In this document: positions 53,970 through 64,000 of the stretch, piece by piece
Numbering within the stretch: the first letter of the stretch is position 1
Layout: each line of letters opens with the position of its first letter
NCBI GenBank assembly: GCA_004794785.1
Contig: SJOL01003083.1
Location: forward strand, 90,125-154,124
Source of the DNA: Opisthorchis felineus
Taxonomy: Eukaryota > Platyhelminthes > Trematoda > Opisthorchiida > Opisthorchiidae
Reading direction: 5' to 3'
Length of the DNA: 64,000 bases
Notes under the pieces: generated by a model
What the model saw: only the letters and a program-made list of their open reading frames with translations
Database searches by the model: none
Told to the model about the DNA's origin: nothing
Translations under genes and position numbers: made by a program

Positions 53970-54870
53970 TCAAACAGTTTTTGTTCACACACCGCTGAGT
54001 ATGATCCACAACGTAATGGTCAGCTGGAACGACTTAATGGTACCCTTTGGAAGACCATCTGCCTGGTTCTAAAAGCACGCCGCTTGCCTGCCACACATTG
54101 GGAGGATATCATTCTTGATTCTCTCCACTGTATCAGATCCCTGTTATATACCAGTATCAACTGTACCCCAAATGAACGTTTCCTGCCTTTCACACTCCGA
54201 TCAGCCATCGGTTTCTCCTTACATACCTGGCTTACTGTTCCTGGGCCGATCCTTTTAAAACGCAATGATCGTGCCTCTAAATATGACCCTCTGGTGGAGG
54301 AAGTGGAGCTCGTCAATTGTACTCCACAGTACGCCCACATAGTTCGTCCAGATGGCAAACACGAAACCATATCCTTACGCCGCTCGGCTCCTAAAGGCAA
54401 CAGCATGATATCCGACAATTCCGACACAACTGGAACCAGCACATATCGCCAAACAAGAGCAACCTCACCCAACACCATCAGTCCACCGTGACTGTTCAGA
54501 AACTGAAATCTTGCCTATTAACGATGCCCCATCATCCCATTCTAGTGCAGACCCAGAAAATCACTTGGATACTCTTATACGACAACAGCACACTCACCCA
54601 TATAATCAGCGCAACACAGAGGCGTCAACGATTCCATGTGACTATTTTTTACAAACTATTGTTCGCTGCAAAAGTACACACCTATTCCAAGGCTGGGAGG
54701 ATATCATGACTATCTAACTGGTCATTAACATGTTATCTCACTGGCCTAACATGTCATTAACTGGTAATTCTCACCCTATATTTTCAGCCCATGTACTATC
54801 GTTATTAGACGATTACGCCCTTCTATTCTGTCTTCCTTCCAATCTCGACCTGGAACCAATCGACTCTCGC
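53970..54870 (+). mobile_element. Ty3/gypsy integrase fragment, copy 2
   Basis: Begins with YDPQRNGQLERLNGTLWKT, the end of an integrase catalytic core, then THWEDIILDSLHCIRSLLYT and TNERF-like CTPNERF, then the same C-terminal segment as copy 1. One open frame from 54084 to 54491, after which the frame is lost. The tail to 54866 matches copy 1. Confidence 0.88.
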
Positions 54871-55239
54871 AACAGTTAGCCAACTAGAAAGATCCGTGCT
54901 ACTGCTCCAGTGAGAGGACCAAAATGTCTTAACTGCGGGTCTCTAATCTACGAATAGCATTCACATCATCATCTTCGACAACAATATAAAAGTAACTTAT
55001 ACTGGTGCATAAATGCGACACAGCCGTGGGACAGAACAGCTAGCAAGGAATGCGTGGGAAGGGAGAAGGTGAGGACCTAACACAAACAGCGAACAAGAAC
55101 GAACCTTGAAACAGCAACGAAATACGCACAACTGGGCATCGTAACGAAGTGAAATAGTACCATTAGGAGCGATCCCGGTCCTCTGTGAACCTCACTTAAC
55201 ACGAACTCAACATATAACGACAGATAAACTTTATATAGG
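54871..55239. other. no recognisable feature
   Basis: Sequence right of the gypsy tail; nothing identified. Confidence 0.45.
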
Positions 55240-55325
55240 TGCTCCAACCGGGACGTGGGACTGGAACCGATGACTCACCAAGTCCCGCATTGTGTCCAAC
55301 CAATTGTAGAGAGTGCCATGTGGAC
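55240..55325 (-). repeat. weak tRNA-like segment
   Basis: Minus strand CGGGACTTGGTGAGTCATCG and GGTTCCAGTCCCACG look like a decayed tRNA D-arm/T-arm pair; neither box meets consensus. Low support. Confidence 0.25.
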
Positions 55326-55394
55326 AACACCCAGGAACGCCTAAAATCCTACAGCCCGTCACGAAGAGACTGAACGTGGCTTGACGGTACGTAA

Positions 55395-55580
55395 AACAAA
55401 ATTGTTCAGCTGTAACACCCTTTCAGCGCCTAGCTGCCATGCCACCTAAAGGAAGCACGATGGTAGGGAGACCGCCAGGTTGCCGAAACCTAGACAGGAG
55501 AGTCGAGATGCAAAGGCCGTTTTCGAACCACGGAACTTCCGGTCAGCAAATTCGCGCTCCAACTACTGAGCCATCTCGCT
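55395..55580 (-). repeat. tRNA-derived SINE 1, copy e
   Basis: Minus strand: GAGATGGCTCAGTAGTTGGA, GTTCGAAAACGGCC, CGGCAACCTGGCGGTCT and AGGGTGTTACAGCTGAACAA. Full length, with substitutions in both promoter boxes. Confidence 0.85.
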
Positions 55581-55828
55581 TAACCGTATGTGTACCTCTA
55601 CTGAGCTATACTGGAGGATTTCCGCACGGCACTCGAAGTCTGCTATGCCAGGTTGGTCGACGGTTAGAGTTCTAATCAACACAATCTCCTGGTCCTCCAG
55701 GTTGGAGATTGGAACATGTGTGGCTAATCGTTCTTTGAAAATTGTAATGCATTAGTATTTCCCGCCAAATACGGCTGCCTTGCGGTCAGGCTTTTTAGCC
55801 AAAAGCTCTGGTTGAGGACCCTAGTCTT

Positions 55829-55880
55829 CCTGTCTAGTGTGGGCGCCCTGGCAGTATCTCAACCCACGTACAACCAGCAC
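55829..55880 (+). repeat. possible SINE 1 fragment
   Basis: TTCCTGTCTAG and CCCTGGCAGTATCTCAACCC match the middle of SINE 1 only. It lies at the edge of the LINE endonuclease fragment. Confidence 0.45.
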
Positions 55881-55899
55881 ACTTACAACTATCAATACT

Positions 55900-56530
55900 C
55901 CCATGCCACATGGGCCGTCGCATGGTGCCCTCAGCCGGGTCGCCTTACTTGCTGCATACAGCAGGGCGGGTAAGCGAAAACAGGCTACTACTGACGCTTC
56001 CATTTTTTCACTTTCACATACTCTTTCTTTCCCCCCCCCTCCCCACCCCATCATCAAATCTCTCCTTGTAGGCCCGTCAATGAGGACTCATGACTCCATT
56101 CGTCCTGCATCGATTTTGCAAGTAACCTGCGCGTTATTTGGCGCTGACATACTCAGGCATCTCGAAGTCAATCTTCAAACCTCGACGCCCTGTCTGCCTG
56201 GCTGTTTCAATGTTCACACTCTGAAGCAAGCAGGACAACAAGCTGTTCTTGCTCTCACAATGGACTTGCTTGACACTGATGTGTGCTGTGTATCAGAAAC
56301 AAGAATTCAAGATGCAAGCACAGTGGTTGAGCTAACCGCCCCATCACTCTCCACTCGCTTCCGGATATCCTTGTGGTTGTCGGAGATCTAAATGCACAAG
56401 TAGGCAGGCTTAGTGCATCTGAGACTCAACTAAGTGGTCCACATGGATTGGACTCGGTACGTACAGACAATGGTGGACCATTGCTTCAGCTGTGTGCTGG
56501 CCGCAGGCTGTTTTTATGCAGTACTAACTT
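55900..56530 (+). mobile_element. non-LTR (LINE) AP-endonuclease fragment
   Basis: GCFNVHTLKQAGQQAVLALT and DVCCVSETRIQDASTVVELT are the N-terminal endonuclease blocks. LVVVGDLNAQVGRLSASETQ and RTDNGGPLLQLCAGRRLFLC follow after a deletion that removes the middle of the domain. The upstream open stretch (55837-55900) is unrelated or UTR. Confidence 0.82.
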
Positions 56531-56559
56531 CTGAAATAGCCGAATGAAGCACGACGGAT

Positions 56560-57350
56560 GAGATACTGCCGTTCTAATGCCGTTGTTCTATCCAGTGATC
56601 TAGAAGCTGTTCTTTATTACATATTGGACTTTCAATATTATATCTGATTAGCCAATTAGCAGATCCAGCACCATTAGCTGTGGTGGCTCGGTCATGTGCT
56701 ACGCATGCCCAAACATCATCTACTGAGACCAGCGTTGTTCTGCGTGCCTCCTTCAGAATGGTGCAGCCTACGAGATGGATGTGTGACTTGGTAAAAGGGT
56801 GTGAAAGAAGTCGCGAGTTTGGGTGTTGCTCATGCCCGCCTTCCAGGATGGGATCGCCGTGACCCCTGAGCTTGGCTGGATACATTTCGAGAAATGCCAG
56901 CTAATCGACCATAGTGGAGTTCGTACTGTCACTCTCATTCCAGACTGTTTAAATGAGCCCTTGGATGTGTAGGCATCAGAGAGTGCTTGCACTTTGTGAT
57001 TATAAGCAGCGAAGCATCGGTGTCAACACTGATGTTGCTGTCTTTGATAATGATGGTATTGACAACAGATGACGTTATGGGTCCTGCTTTGCGGAGAAAC
57101 TGGAATAGCTCCCATACGTTTCTCACTGCACTAGCCTCCTCCATTTCTTGAAATTTCTTGCAGCAGCATGCTTCCCTATCTGCATACGCAATTCATCTGA
57201 GTTGACATTTAACAGACCATCTGGCTGAATTATGCGGTGGTCCCGAAGGCATACACGGTCTGGCCTCAATAAATGGCAGCAACCGTTCTGAGACCCAGTG
57301 GTTAGTATTTGCACACTCGGAAACACCACATACGGAATTCCTAGCGTCAT
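56560..57350 (-). mobile_element. LINE pol fragment, opposite strand
   Basis: Minus strand: DRVCLRDHRIIQPDGLLNVN, then MEEASAVRNVWELFQFLRKA, the spacer between endonuclease and RT in trematode LINEs, then HGDPILEGGHEQHPNSRLLS. Broken into several frames. Probably the same or a related element as the plus-strand endonuclease piece, inverted. Confidence 0.6.
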
Positions 57351-57369
57351 GCAACGCGCCTGTTCTCGA

Positions 57370-57552
57370 GCTCGAAATAGCTCAATGGTTAAGGCTCGGA
57401 TTTACTGGCCGCGAGGTCAGTGATTCGAACCCAACCTCTGCATCTCAACTGCTCCTGTATAGGCTTCAGCAACCTGGCAGTATCTCAGCCCTCGTGCTTC
57501 CTTCGGGTGGCATGACAGCTAGGCAACGAAATGGTTTTACAGCTGGCCAATT
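57370..57552 (+). repeat. tRNA-derived SINE 1, copy f
   Basis: TAGCTCAATGGTTAAGGC, GATTCGAACCCAACCTCTGC, TTCAGCAACCTGGCAGTATC and ATGGTTTTACAGCTGGCCAA. Both polymerase III boxes are recognisable. Confidence 0.87.
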
Positions 57553-58416
57553 AATATTATTATCAAAGAAAAAGACGTCATTCGAGAAGACAGGTCAGGC
57601 GAGAAGTAAGCTCCCGACGACAAGATTACACAGTTGTTTGATTATTGTTCAGAATCAGTCACCCCGATTATGTATCCTGTTGGCACAGGGCTATCATGCA
57701 ACCCACTGACGGCAACGTGGTAACAGCTACCTGTCAGTGTGTGGTTCGGGGTGCGAATACTAAGGGTGGCCAGATGATTTAATGCAAGAAATTGGAGACT
57801 AGTTTCGAGACTACGGAGGCACTTCATGCGAAGGAACACGTACAGTTGGCAACTAGGAATGACACACTGGTTGACATTATGGCGACTGGCTCCTGTGTGT
57901 CTCAAGAATGTCCTGGACCGATGCCGCCACATCCTACGATCCGCGGTAAGACGAACACAGCGTGCCGGCCATTTTCGGTTTAACTGACGGATTTCCTAGA
58001 CTGTTATCAGACCAAACTACATGAAGCAACCGTGGTTGTTCATATCCAGGTTTTCAACTAGCCCCCATCCGGCAGCATTATCCTGAAGACTGCGATACAG
58101 CGATACCATTGCGGATTCACCATAACGCTTGCGTAAGACACCCGAACCACTGTGGACATCGTCACCGAACAAGTTGGGAAGGAAGAGGAATGAAATGACG
58201 GCGGCGCCTGAAATCAGCGCTGAATGGTTCAGCAATCCAATACGCCTACAAAGATAATCAACTCGAAGCGGTCAGGCTCGAAATACTTATTTCTGAGAGC
58301 TTCCAAAGCCTACTGTTCAATCGCACAAACGTACTTCTGGAGTTCTGAACTCGAGCAGTTAACAGAATTACTGAATCCAAGTATGTGAACGATGTACCTT
58401 GGGAGATTCCTATGAG
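57553..58416. other. no recognisable feature between SINE copies
   Basis: Short frames on both strands without domains. Confidence 0.45.
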
Positions 58417-58605
58417 AGCTCGAGATGGCTCAATTGTTACGACGCGGGATTACTGACTAGGAATTCCATGGTTCAGACCCAACCTCTGCATCCCAACTGC
58501 TCCTGTTTACGCTCGGGCAACCTGACAGTATCTTAGCCCTCGTGGTTCCTTCGGGTGGCATCGTAGCTGAGCACCCAAAGTGTTACAGCAGAACAATTGT
58601 TTTGG
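58417..58605 (+). repeat. tRNA-derived SINE 1, copy g
   Basis: GAGATGGCTCAATTGTTACG, GGTTCAGACCCAACCTCTGC, CTCGGGCAACCTGACAGTAT and AAGTGTTACAGCAGAACAAT. The B box has one change from consensus. Confidence 0.87.
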
Positions 58606-58639
58606 ATTTCCCTGCCATTAAGGGAGACGATCGCACGTG

Positions 58640-58785
58640 TACCTCTGGGCTTGTACTGAAGAACTATGTCCGCCTGAACTGTATAGCAAGTGATGGGTAA
58701 TGGCCGATACGGTCACGGACCGTCGGCAGTTCCGTAGGGTTACTACTCAAAACAAGAACGTCATCAGCGTAGTCTGTCTGTCAGC
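58640..58785 (-). mobile_element. LINE RT fragment with YADD box
   Basis: Minus strand: TDYADDVLVLSSNPTELPTV followed by RDRIGHYPS. YADD is the RT catalytic motif of non-LTR elements. Only about 40 codons remain. Confidence 0.75.
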
Positions 58786-59526
58786 GACATCACCCGCTAA
58801 ATTCAAAACAATTGAATTTTGAAGAATGTTTTAACTGACTGCAAATCCCGGCTCCAAATCTTAAGTGACGGGGAAAGACTCACCCGACATCACCTAGTGC
58901 TTCAATAAGCATGTCAATTTATTTCAATAAAGCTTTATCATCGGAAGAAAGAAGGAATGGGGTGGGAGGGACCTAGAGCTAACCTACCACAAACACACGG
59001 GATGTCTACACCTCCAGCACTCAGTCAGATAATTTGGATAGAATTTGACAACATGAAAGCCACTGACACCGGTTAGCCGCCATATCGTTCAGTGTCTCCA
59101 CCCAAGCACATGGAGAGTCACAGGGACACTATACTAGAAGGCGAACAGCAGCAACGGCATCCAAACTTTTCGTAACATTCTTCATTTCCTTCCGCTGCGC
59201 CGAATTCTGTCTGTCTCTATGGTTCCGCCACTCCAAGTTTGGCACGTTGGATACATTTTTGGGTGAAGTACGCTCGGCTTCACCAAAACCCGCCCCCTGA
59301 TTACCTCATTACGAATTCGCTGGTTCCAACAGATTACAGCTTTAGGAAAACGGCTTTACTGCGAACAAGCAAGTGCCAGAATCTGAGTCAAAAACTACAA
59401 AAGACGCCATGGGATTTCACTTGAGCCACCTCCTTGACGTAGTATTCGGCCGTGCGTCCGCCGAGCAGAGCATTTACAATATCCTTGAAGCAGCATCTCA
59501 CCTCTGTGTGACTGCTCTAGTGTCCT

Positions 59527-60330
59527 TTATTCTGGTCCCTTTCTCTTGACCTTTCGCATGACAGTGGAACGATCAGCCTGAACATGGGACTGTAGATTGA
59601 AAGTTACGTACCGCGTGTACACAGTTGCAGGCCGCTGGCAGCATTCGCAAAAATGGACTGAAGTGATAGGGGTGGTAGTGCCGGACACCACCGTGAAGTG
59701 AAAAGTGCCATCTGTCAAAAAACCGACAGGGTATTGTCGGTTTTATCGGGGTCGGTTTGGAGTGTGGTTGCTTTTTGGGAGCTGCTTGGCATACCATGTC
59801 AGGCCGAGAGGAGTTGGAATGTCCAATCATTGCAGCATCAGCCTGGGGATTGATAAGCTGCTGGCATTCGGTGGTAAGTTTTTGAAGCGCCAACTCGGGT
59901 TACTGTTCAATTCGACTCAGTAGACGGCCCCACATATCCGCATTGTGTGGCGATTGAAGACCAGCCACGAAGATAAGACACTTGAATTGATCCTCGACCA
60001 TTGTGCTGAGACCGAAGCGCTCGAGTACCTTGTTGACCACACTAATATGCGTAATGAAATCTTCCGTACCCCTTTTGAGACACTGATGACGAATACTGAA
60101 CAAGTAACTTTGCTCACCGAATATTTCGGCCAGGATCTTGATGGCATCGGCCATTCCAAAGTAACAAAAGAGTGTGGGGAGTACAAATTTTTTGAACAGA
60201 TTATGCTCAGCCGTCTCCAGTTTCCGCAGCAGCAGTCAAACTTTCCACATATCCTAAAGGTTATGAGTCATCTTGAAGCGTGTCCTCATCCTTCTTGAAC
60301 CAGCTTTCGAAAGTTTGTCCAGATTTGGCG
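59527..60330 (-). mobile_element. Ty3/gypsy gag fragment
   Basis: Minus strand frames carry IKILAEIFGEQSYLFSIRHQ, EDQFKCLIFVAGLQSPHNAD, LLSRIEQ and LQKLTTECQQLINPQADAAM, the pattern of the gypsy gag capsid/linker of flatworms. The zinc-knuckle area (PCRFFDRWHFS) has lost its cysteines, and frameshifts split the frame. Inactive. Confidence 0.8.
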
Positions 60331-61590
60331 TGGAAATTGAGTCCAGTAATCGAGCTGGTAGCCACCTCTTTGGAAAACGGAGGCCCAAGTTGCTGTATTA
60401 AAATTACTTGGAGGTGCTCTGCCGAAACTGATATCGTCGGTTCGTGTTAGCGCCAGTTCTGGTGTCTGGTGAACGGTGTTACAACATCTCTATCGGTACC
60501 TGACTTCCCGTTCCACGCATGATGACATACCAGGTGGCACCTTAACTTCAGAGAGCCTATTATGAAGACCAAGGAAAATTATTCCAACCGTATCTATAGG
60601 GCGGTCACAGTATGTTCTACAAAGTCACACTACAACCCTCGTGAAGTGGCGAGAACTGCCAAGCCATAATGCTCAATCCTGATTGGCTGGCGTTTTCGTA
60701 AATAAGGGCATGCCTTCGTTCAGTCAGTATACAGCATGTGACACATCCGTCCACTCGACGTGATTTTCGGTTACTGAGAGCGCCTGACCTCCGGACAGCT
60801 CAGGTGGAACGAATGTTGAAACGACAATGCAGTTGAGCGGTGGTTGTCATCGTTGTCTCACGCATGACAGAAACCTCTTGCCATTTACTTAAGATGGCAA
60901 CAAAGGTTAGGAACTTTTGCCTGTCAACTGGCGCAGCGAACTAAAAGTGGACGGGCGACCATGTTTTTTCTGGTTGAAGGTAAGGCTGTGATGCTTGTCA
61001 TTTGGGTGACTTCTGGGCGGCTGCGCACCGGAAAAAGCCCTGACAAACCTGCTCCGTATGCTCACTCATACCGGGTCAGTAAACATGCCTGCGGGCGGCG
61101 GTCTTTATGCAGTTTATAGTTTGACGTCAGATATGAACCTGGGCTGAGATCCAACAGCGAAGGTTGATGGGGACGACAAAAACCCAGGCCATCATTAGCA
61201 ACAGACAACAAGCTTCGTCACTGAAACAGTAGCCCAGGTTCTCAGGACGGACAGGTTATTCGTCATTTGGTTTGGTGATATTCCAGAGCCTCTTGTAGTA
61301 TAGCCACTTCCGCTGGTACCAGAAATCATGTCAAAAGTCGACGGAAGATGGCTTATGACCACCGGCACCGCAATAGAGACATCCAGTTCGACGGCAGCGA
61401 CCACTGTGATGGTCGCGTCGTATCAGAATCAATCGAGCGCGAAAGCTCATCTGGTTATCCAGTGTTCTCGGCTGAGGCATAATTTATGATATAGTTGTAG
61501 CCAAGCAGGATTTGTAGCACTGGTGAAACCGGTTTGCCATGTAAGCCGGGATAACTGTCTTGGAAACAAACATGCATACAAGTGTATTCG
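60331..61590. other. decayed sequence between gypsy gag and ribozyme repeat
   Basis: No frame with a recognisable motif. It may include the 5' part of the gypsy element. Confidence 0.4.
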
Positions 61591-61950
61591 TAATGCACTA
61601 CTCATAAGGTTGCTGAAAATTCTTCGACGACCGGTTTCGTCCTTCGTGGAGCTCATCAGGTAGGCGCAATCTTCAAGTTTCCGTCAACATTATGTTCTAC
61701 TTGGAACCAAATTGCACGGAATTAGCGAAATACGCTCATTTGCAAACAAAGTTGGTTTTGCGAGAGACTCACCTGGAACCCAGGTGAATCTCTCGTTTGC
61801 GATGTTTCCAGGCGACTGAAGGTGCTGCCCCAGGTCGCCTCATGTTTCAGTTGCTACGATATTCAAGATATCGAGATTCATGTATATTTGTAATGCACTA
61901 CTCATAAGGTTGCTGAAAATTCTTCGACAGCCCACTACCGGTTTCGCCCT
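61591..61950 (-). repeat. hammerhead repeat family A, tandem 1.2-mer with 300-bp period
   Basis: The head (TAATGCACTACTCATAAGGT on the plus strand) begins at 61591 and again at exactly 61891. The intervening 300 bp is one complete unit. The second unit is cut off just past CCGGTTTCGCCCTT at about 61950. The first unit keeps core CTGATGA (61659-61653) and CGAAACCGGTC, but its stem I partner GTGGGC is deleted and stem II is degraded. Confidence 0.88.
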
Positions 61951-63547
61951 TCTTGTATAAAAGTGGTTTGTGATGGCCAATGCTTCTTTAATGATCTGAC
62001 CTTAGTTACGCTCCGCGGTGTCAGTCAACTTGCAGTATGGGAAGATGCGTTCTCCGTACAGAAAGGGGAAGAGTAAGTTAACAATATTTCAACCACAGCT
62101 CAGCTCTCCAGCCCACCACGCATTGCACTGCGGTAGCTTCATCTGCCACGGCTGCGTTGACTGCGGATAAAAGGACAAGGGAATAGAAGTCACGATTTGG
62201 AGACGATGGCCCAATCAGTTGTTTGACGTTAAATGGTCCTGTTTGTCCGATGTGGTAGGGAGTGACAGGTACGCAGTGAAGGTGATAGCTTTGACTCAAG
62301 AGTGTCAATAGCTACGTGACACTGCCATACCTGTTAGGGTCACTAACCACTGGTTTGTCTCGTAGACGGGTCCCCATCCGGGGACACGGCAGTTGCCAAC
62401 GTGGTTGAGTTGACCCGTGAGATATTTCACTTTTCGTTGTCAGTTAATGTACTAACCGCCTCGCGACCGTTTACATCCGGTACAAGGCGAGATAACGTAG
62501 GTTCTACTCGGCACACCATCCCTTGCATAGGTGGTGTAATCCGTGGAGTGTGGCCAGCTGGATCCATCGAGAGGGTGAGTTTCCCGAAACGCATTGGGAA
62601 TACTTCATAAGTGTTTTTCCGATGCTCGCAACAGACCCACGCAGTGCTTTGGATGTGCCGATGGCCGAACGCAGAGAACCTTCAGGGGAGCTCCACGCAA
62701 GTCTTCGAAGGCTCTGCCTTAAGGCAGAGCGGAATGGGTTGTGCATTCTACTCTTGGCGGTCAAGCTCGTGATGGCGCCACAAATGTTGGAAGTTTACGG
62801 ACGCCAGCCGCTCTAAATGACCGAACCTTACATAGATTGGATGAGTGTATCGTGAGGCGGCTATGGAGCAAATGAAAGCATGACATGATTAGCCAGAATG
62901 TCAGCCAATCAGAATCACGCGTCCATAGCTCGCCGCTTTTCGCCCCGTTAGGCTTCGCATTGTGGATTGTGAAATCTCCGCGTGCCGTCCTAGACGGTTC
63001 TTGTTTCTATAGCTTTCCTAGCTTCCTACACAGCCGCTGAACGTGATGAGAGCAGGTGTTCGCTGGAGTGTGCAAGCCGCCGCCGCCTCGTGGAGAATGC
63101 ATTCCCCAATCGTTATCCAATTCACCACTGCGCCCGTGGGCTTTTGGGAGATTTTCTACCAACCCAACTGAATGCGTTTGAGCTACAGCGATGCCTGGCG
63201 AGTGATGAACTGAATACATTTGCGTCAACAGGCGCGTTCCTCAGGGAAAGCCGGTGAATACGCGTACCCAAACAATGCCGTGCCTGGAGCCCCACGGTGC
63301 ACTCCAAAATGAGTGTTATCGAGTATTTCAGCTTTCCACTACACGATCCGACTGATTCAACAGTTGGTTTGCACTTGGGGGCCCACAACTCACGCGGTGT
63401 GAGCGCTTGTGGTGAAGGCTTGTGTTGGCTAGAAACCAGTGATGATCAGCTATAACTGAAGAAGTCCATCCTCGTTACCTGTGCGTGGAGCGTCAACCCC
63501 GAATCTGTCGCTAAGACGGGCTTCGTCATAACTTCTTCGGATAACCT
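61951..63547. other. unassigned sequence with a perfect short palindrome
   Basis: Overlapping frames on both strands at 62401-62816 and 63007-63388 without domains. A perfect 20-bp palindrome occupies 62711-62730. Confidence 0.4.
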
Positions 63548-63684
63548 AAGCATTCATATCACCTTCCAGAATGACGACATTAGCACTTCTCAGTGACCGG
63601 TGTAACCGTGATAAATTTCGATGTATGTCGTCCTCCTCAACCTCAGGGTTACCATCAGTTGGAGCGTATGCTGAAACGACGGAC
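63548..63684 (-). mobile_element. LINE endonuclease fragment
   Basis: Minus strand: VVSAYAPTDGNPEVEEDDIH, SRLHRSLRSANVVILEGDMN. AYAPT and GDMNA are the conserved endonuclease blocks. It ends in a stop directly after the Asn-Ala. Confidence 0.78.
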
Positions 63685-64000
63685 CAATACGGTTTACCAC
63701 GTCAAGATAATGAGCAGCGTTCTAGTAACTGACATTTAAATGCAACAGGCCGACTTGGGTGAGAGACCTGTGAAGAAGAGTCAGTGTACGAAGACCTTTA
63801 AAGGCGAATGATGCTTCCCAATTGCCCAGGCCGAAGTAAGGGATTTGGTTGCGAGTTCTCTGATTCAAAGGTCTGAGCGACAAGACAGTAAGACGATGTA
63901 TGGTTTTGTTCGGGGGTCCTTACAGTAACCTCCAACTCAAAGGACTAACCCCTAGGTTTTCCTTGAGGGCAACATTCCTGTGCCAATGAATAAACATCAT

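Overview
This is eukaryotic DNA that looks like a flatworm, most likely a digenean trematode. The evidence is one host gene split into many tiny exons by long introns. One intron is only 33 bp, and two internal exons are 38 bp and about 32 bp. The gene sits in a dense background of tRNA-derived SINEs, a Penelope-like element (PLE), Ty3/gypsy fragments, non-LTR retrotransposon fragments and hammerhead-ribozyme repeats. No bacterial-style gene organisation is present. Species cannot be fixed from the sequence alone.

Minus strand, 50375 down to 20977: the main host gene. I assembled 20 coding exons that join in frame (2742 nt, 914 codons, no stop). They follow the order of GTF3C3 (TFIIIC102, yeast Tfc4/tau131), the TPR subunit of the RNA polymerase III factor TFIIIC. 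Eighteen exons are well supported, one microexon (44398-44435) is good, and one (34905-34936) is tentative. The last coding exon was not found and should lie left of 20977. Introns hold SINEs, a gypsy fragment, a fold-back repeat, a LINE fragment and ribozyme repeats.

51018-53285, minus strand: an apparently uninterrupted PLE reading frame (reverse transcriptase plus GIY-YIG endonuclease). A hammerhead-like motif lies 3' of it. The whole element sits immediately upstream of the GTF3C3 start codon.

53.4-64 kb: a transposon graveyard. It holds gypsy RT (minus) beside integrase (plus), gypsy gag (minus), LINE endonuclease and RT pieces, several SINE copies and a tandem ribozyme repeat.

1-20.9 kb: mostly sequence without recognisable genes. 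It holds ribozyme-bearing repeat pairs at 1.17-1.74 kb and 11.24-11.59 kb, a degenerate LINE RT at 6.2-6.9 kb, a SINE at 3.9 kb, a 205-codon orphan ORF at 2.55-3.17 kb and an unrecognised coding-like stretch at 16.8-17.66 kb.

The most interesting material is two different families of small repeats that carry hammerhead self-cleaving ribozymes with palindromic stem III. One family shows an exact 300-bp tandem period and a circularly permuted full-length copy. That is the pattern expected if circular RNAs were reverse-transcribed (retrozyme-like elements). They share the window with an intact PLE that could supply the reverse transcriptase.
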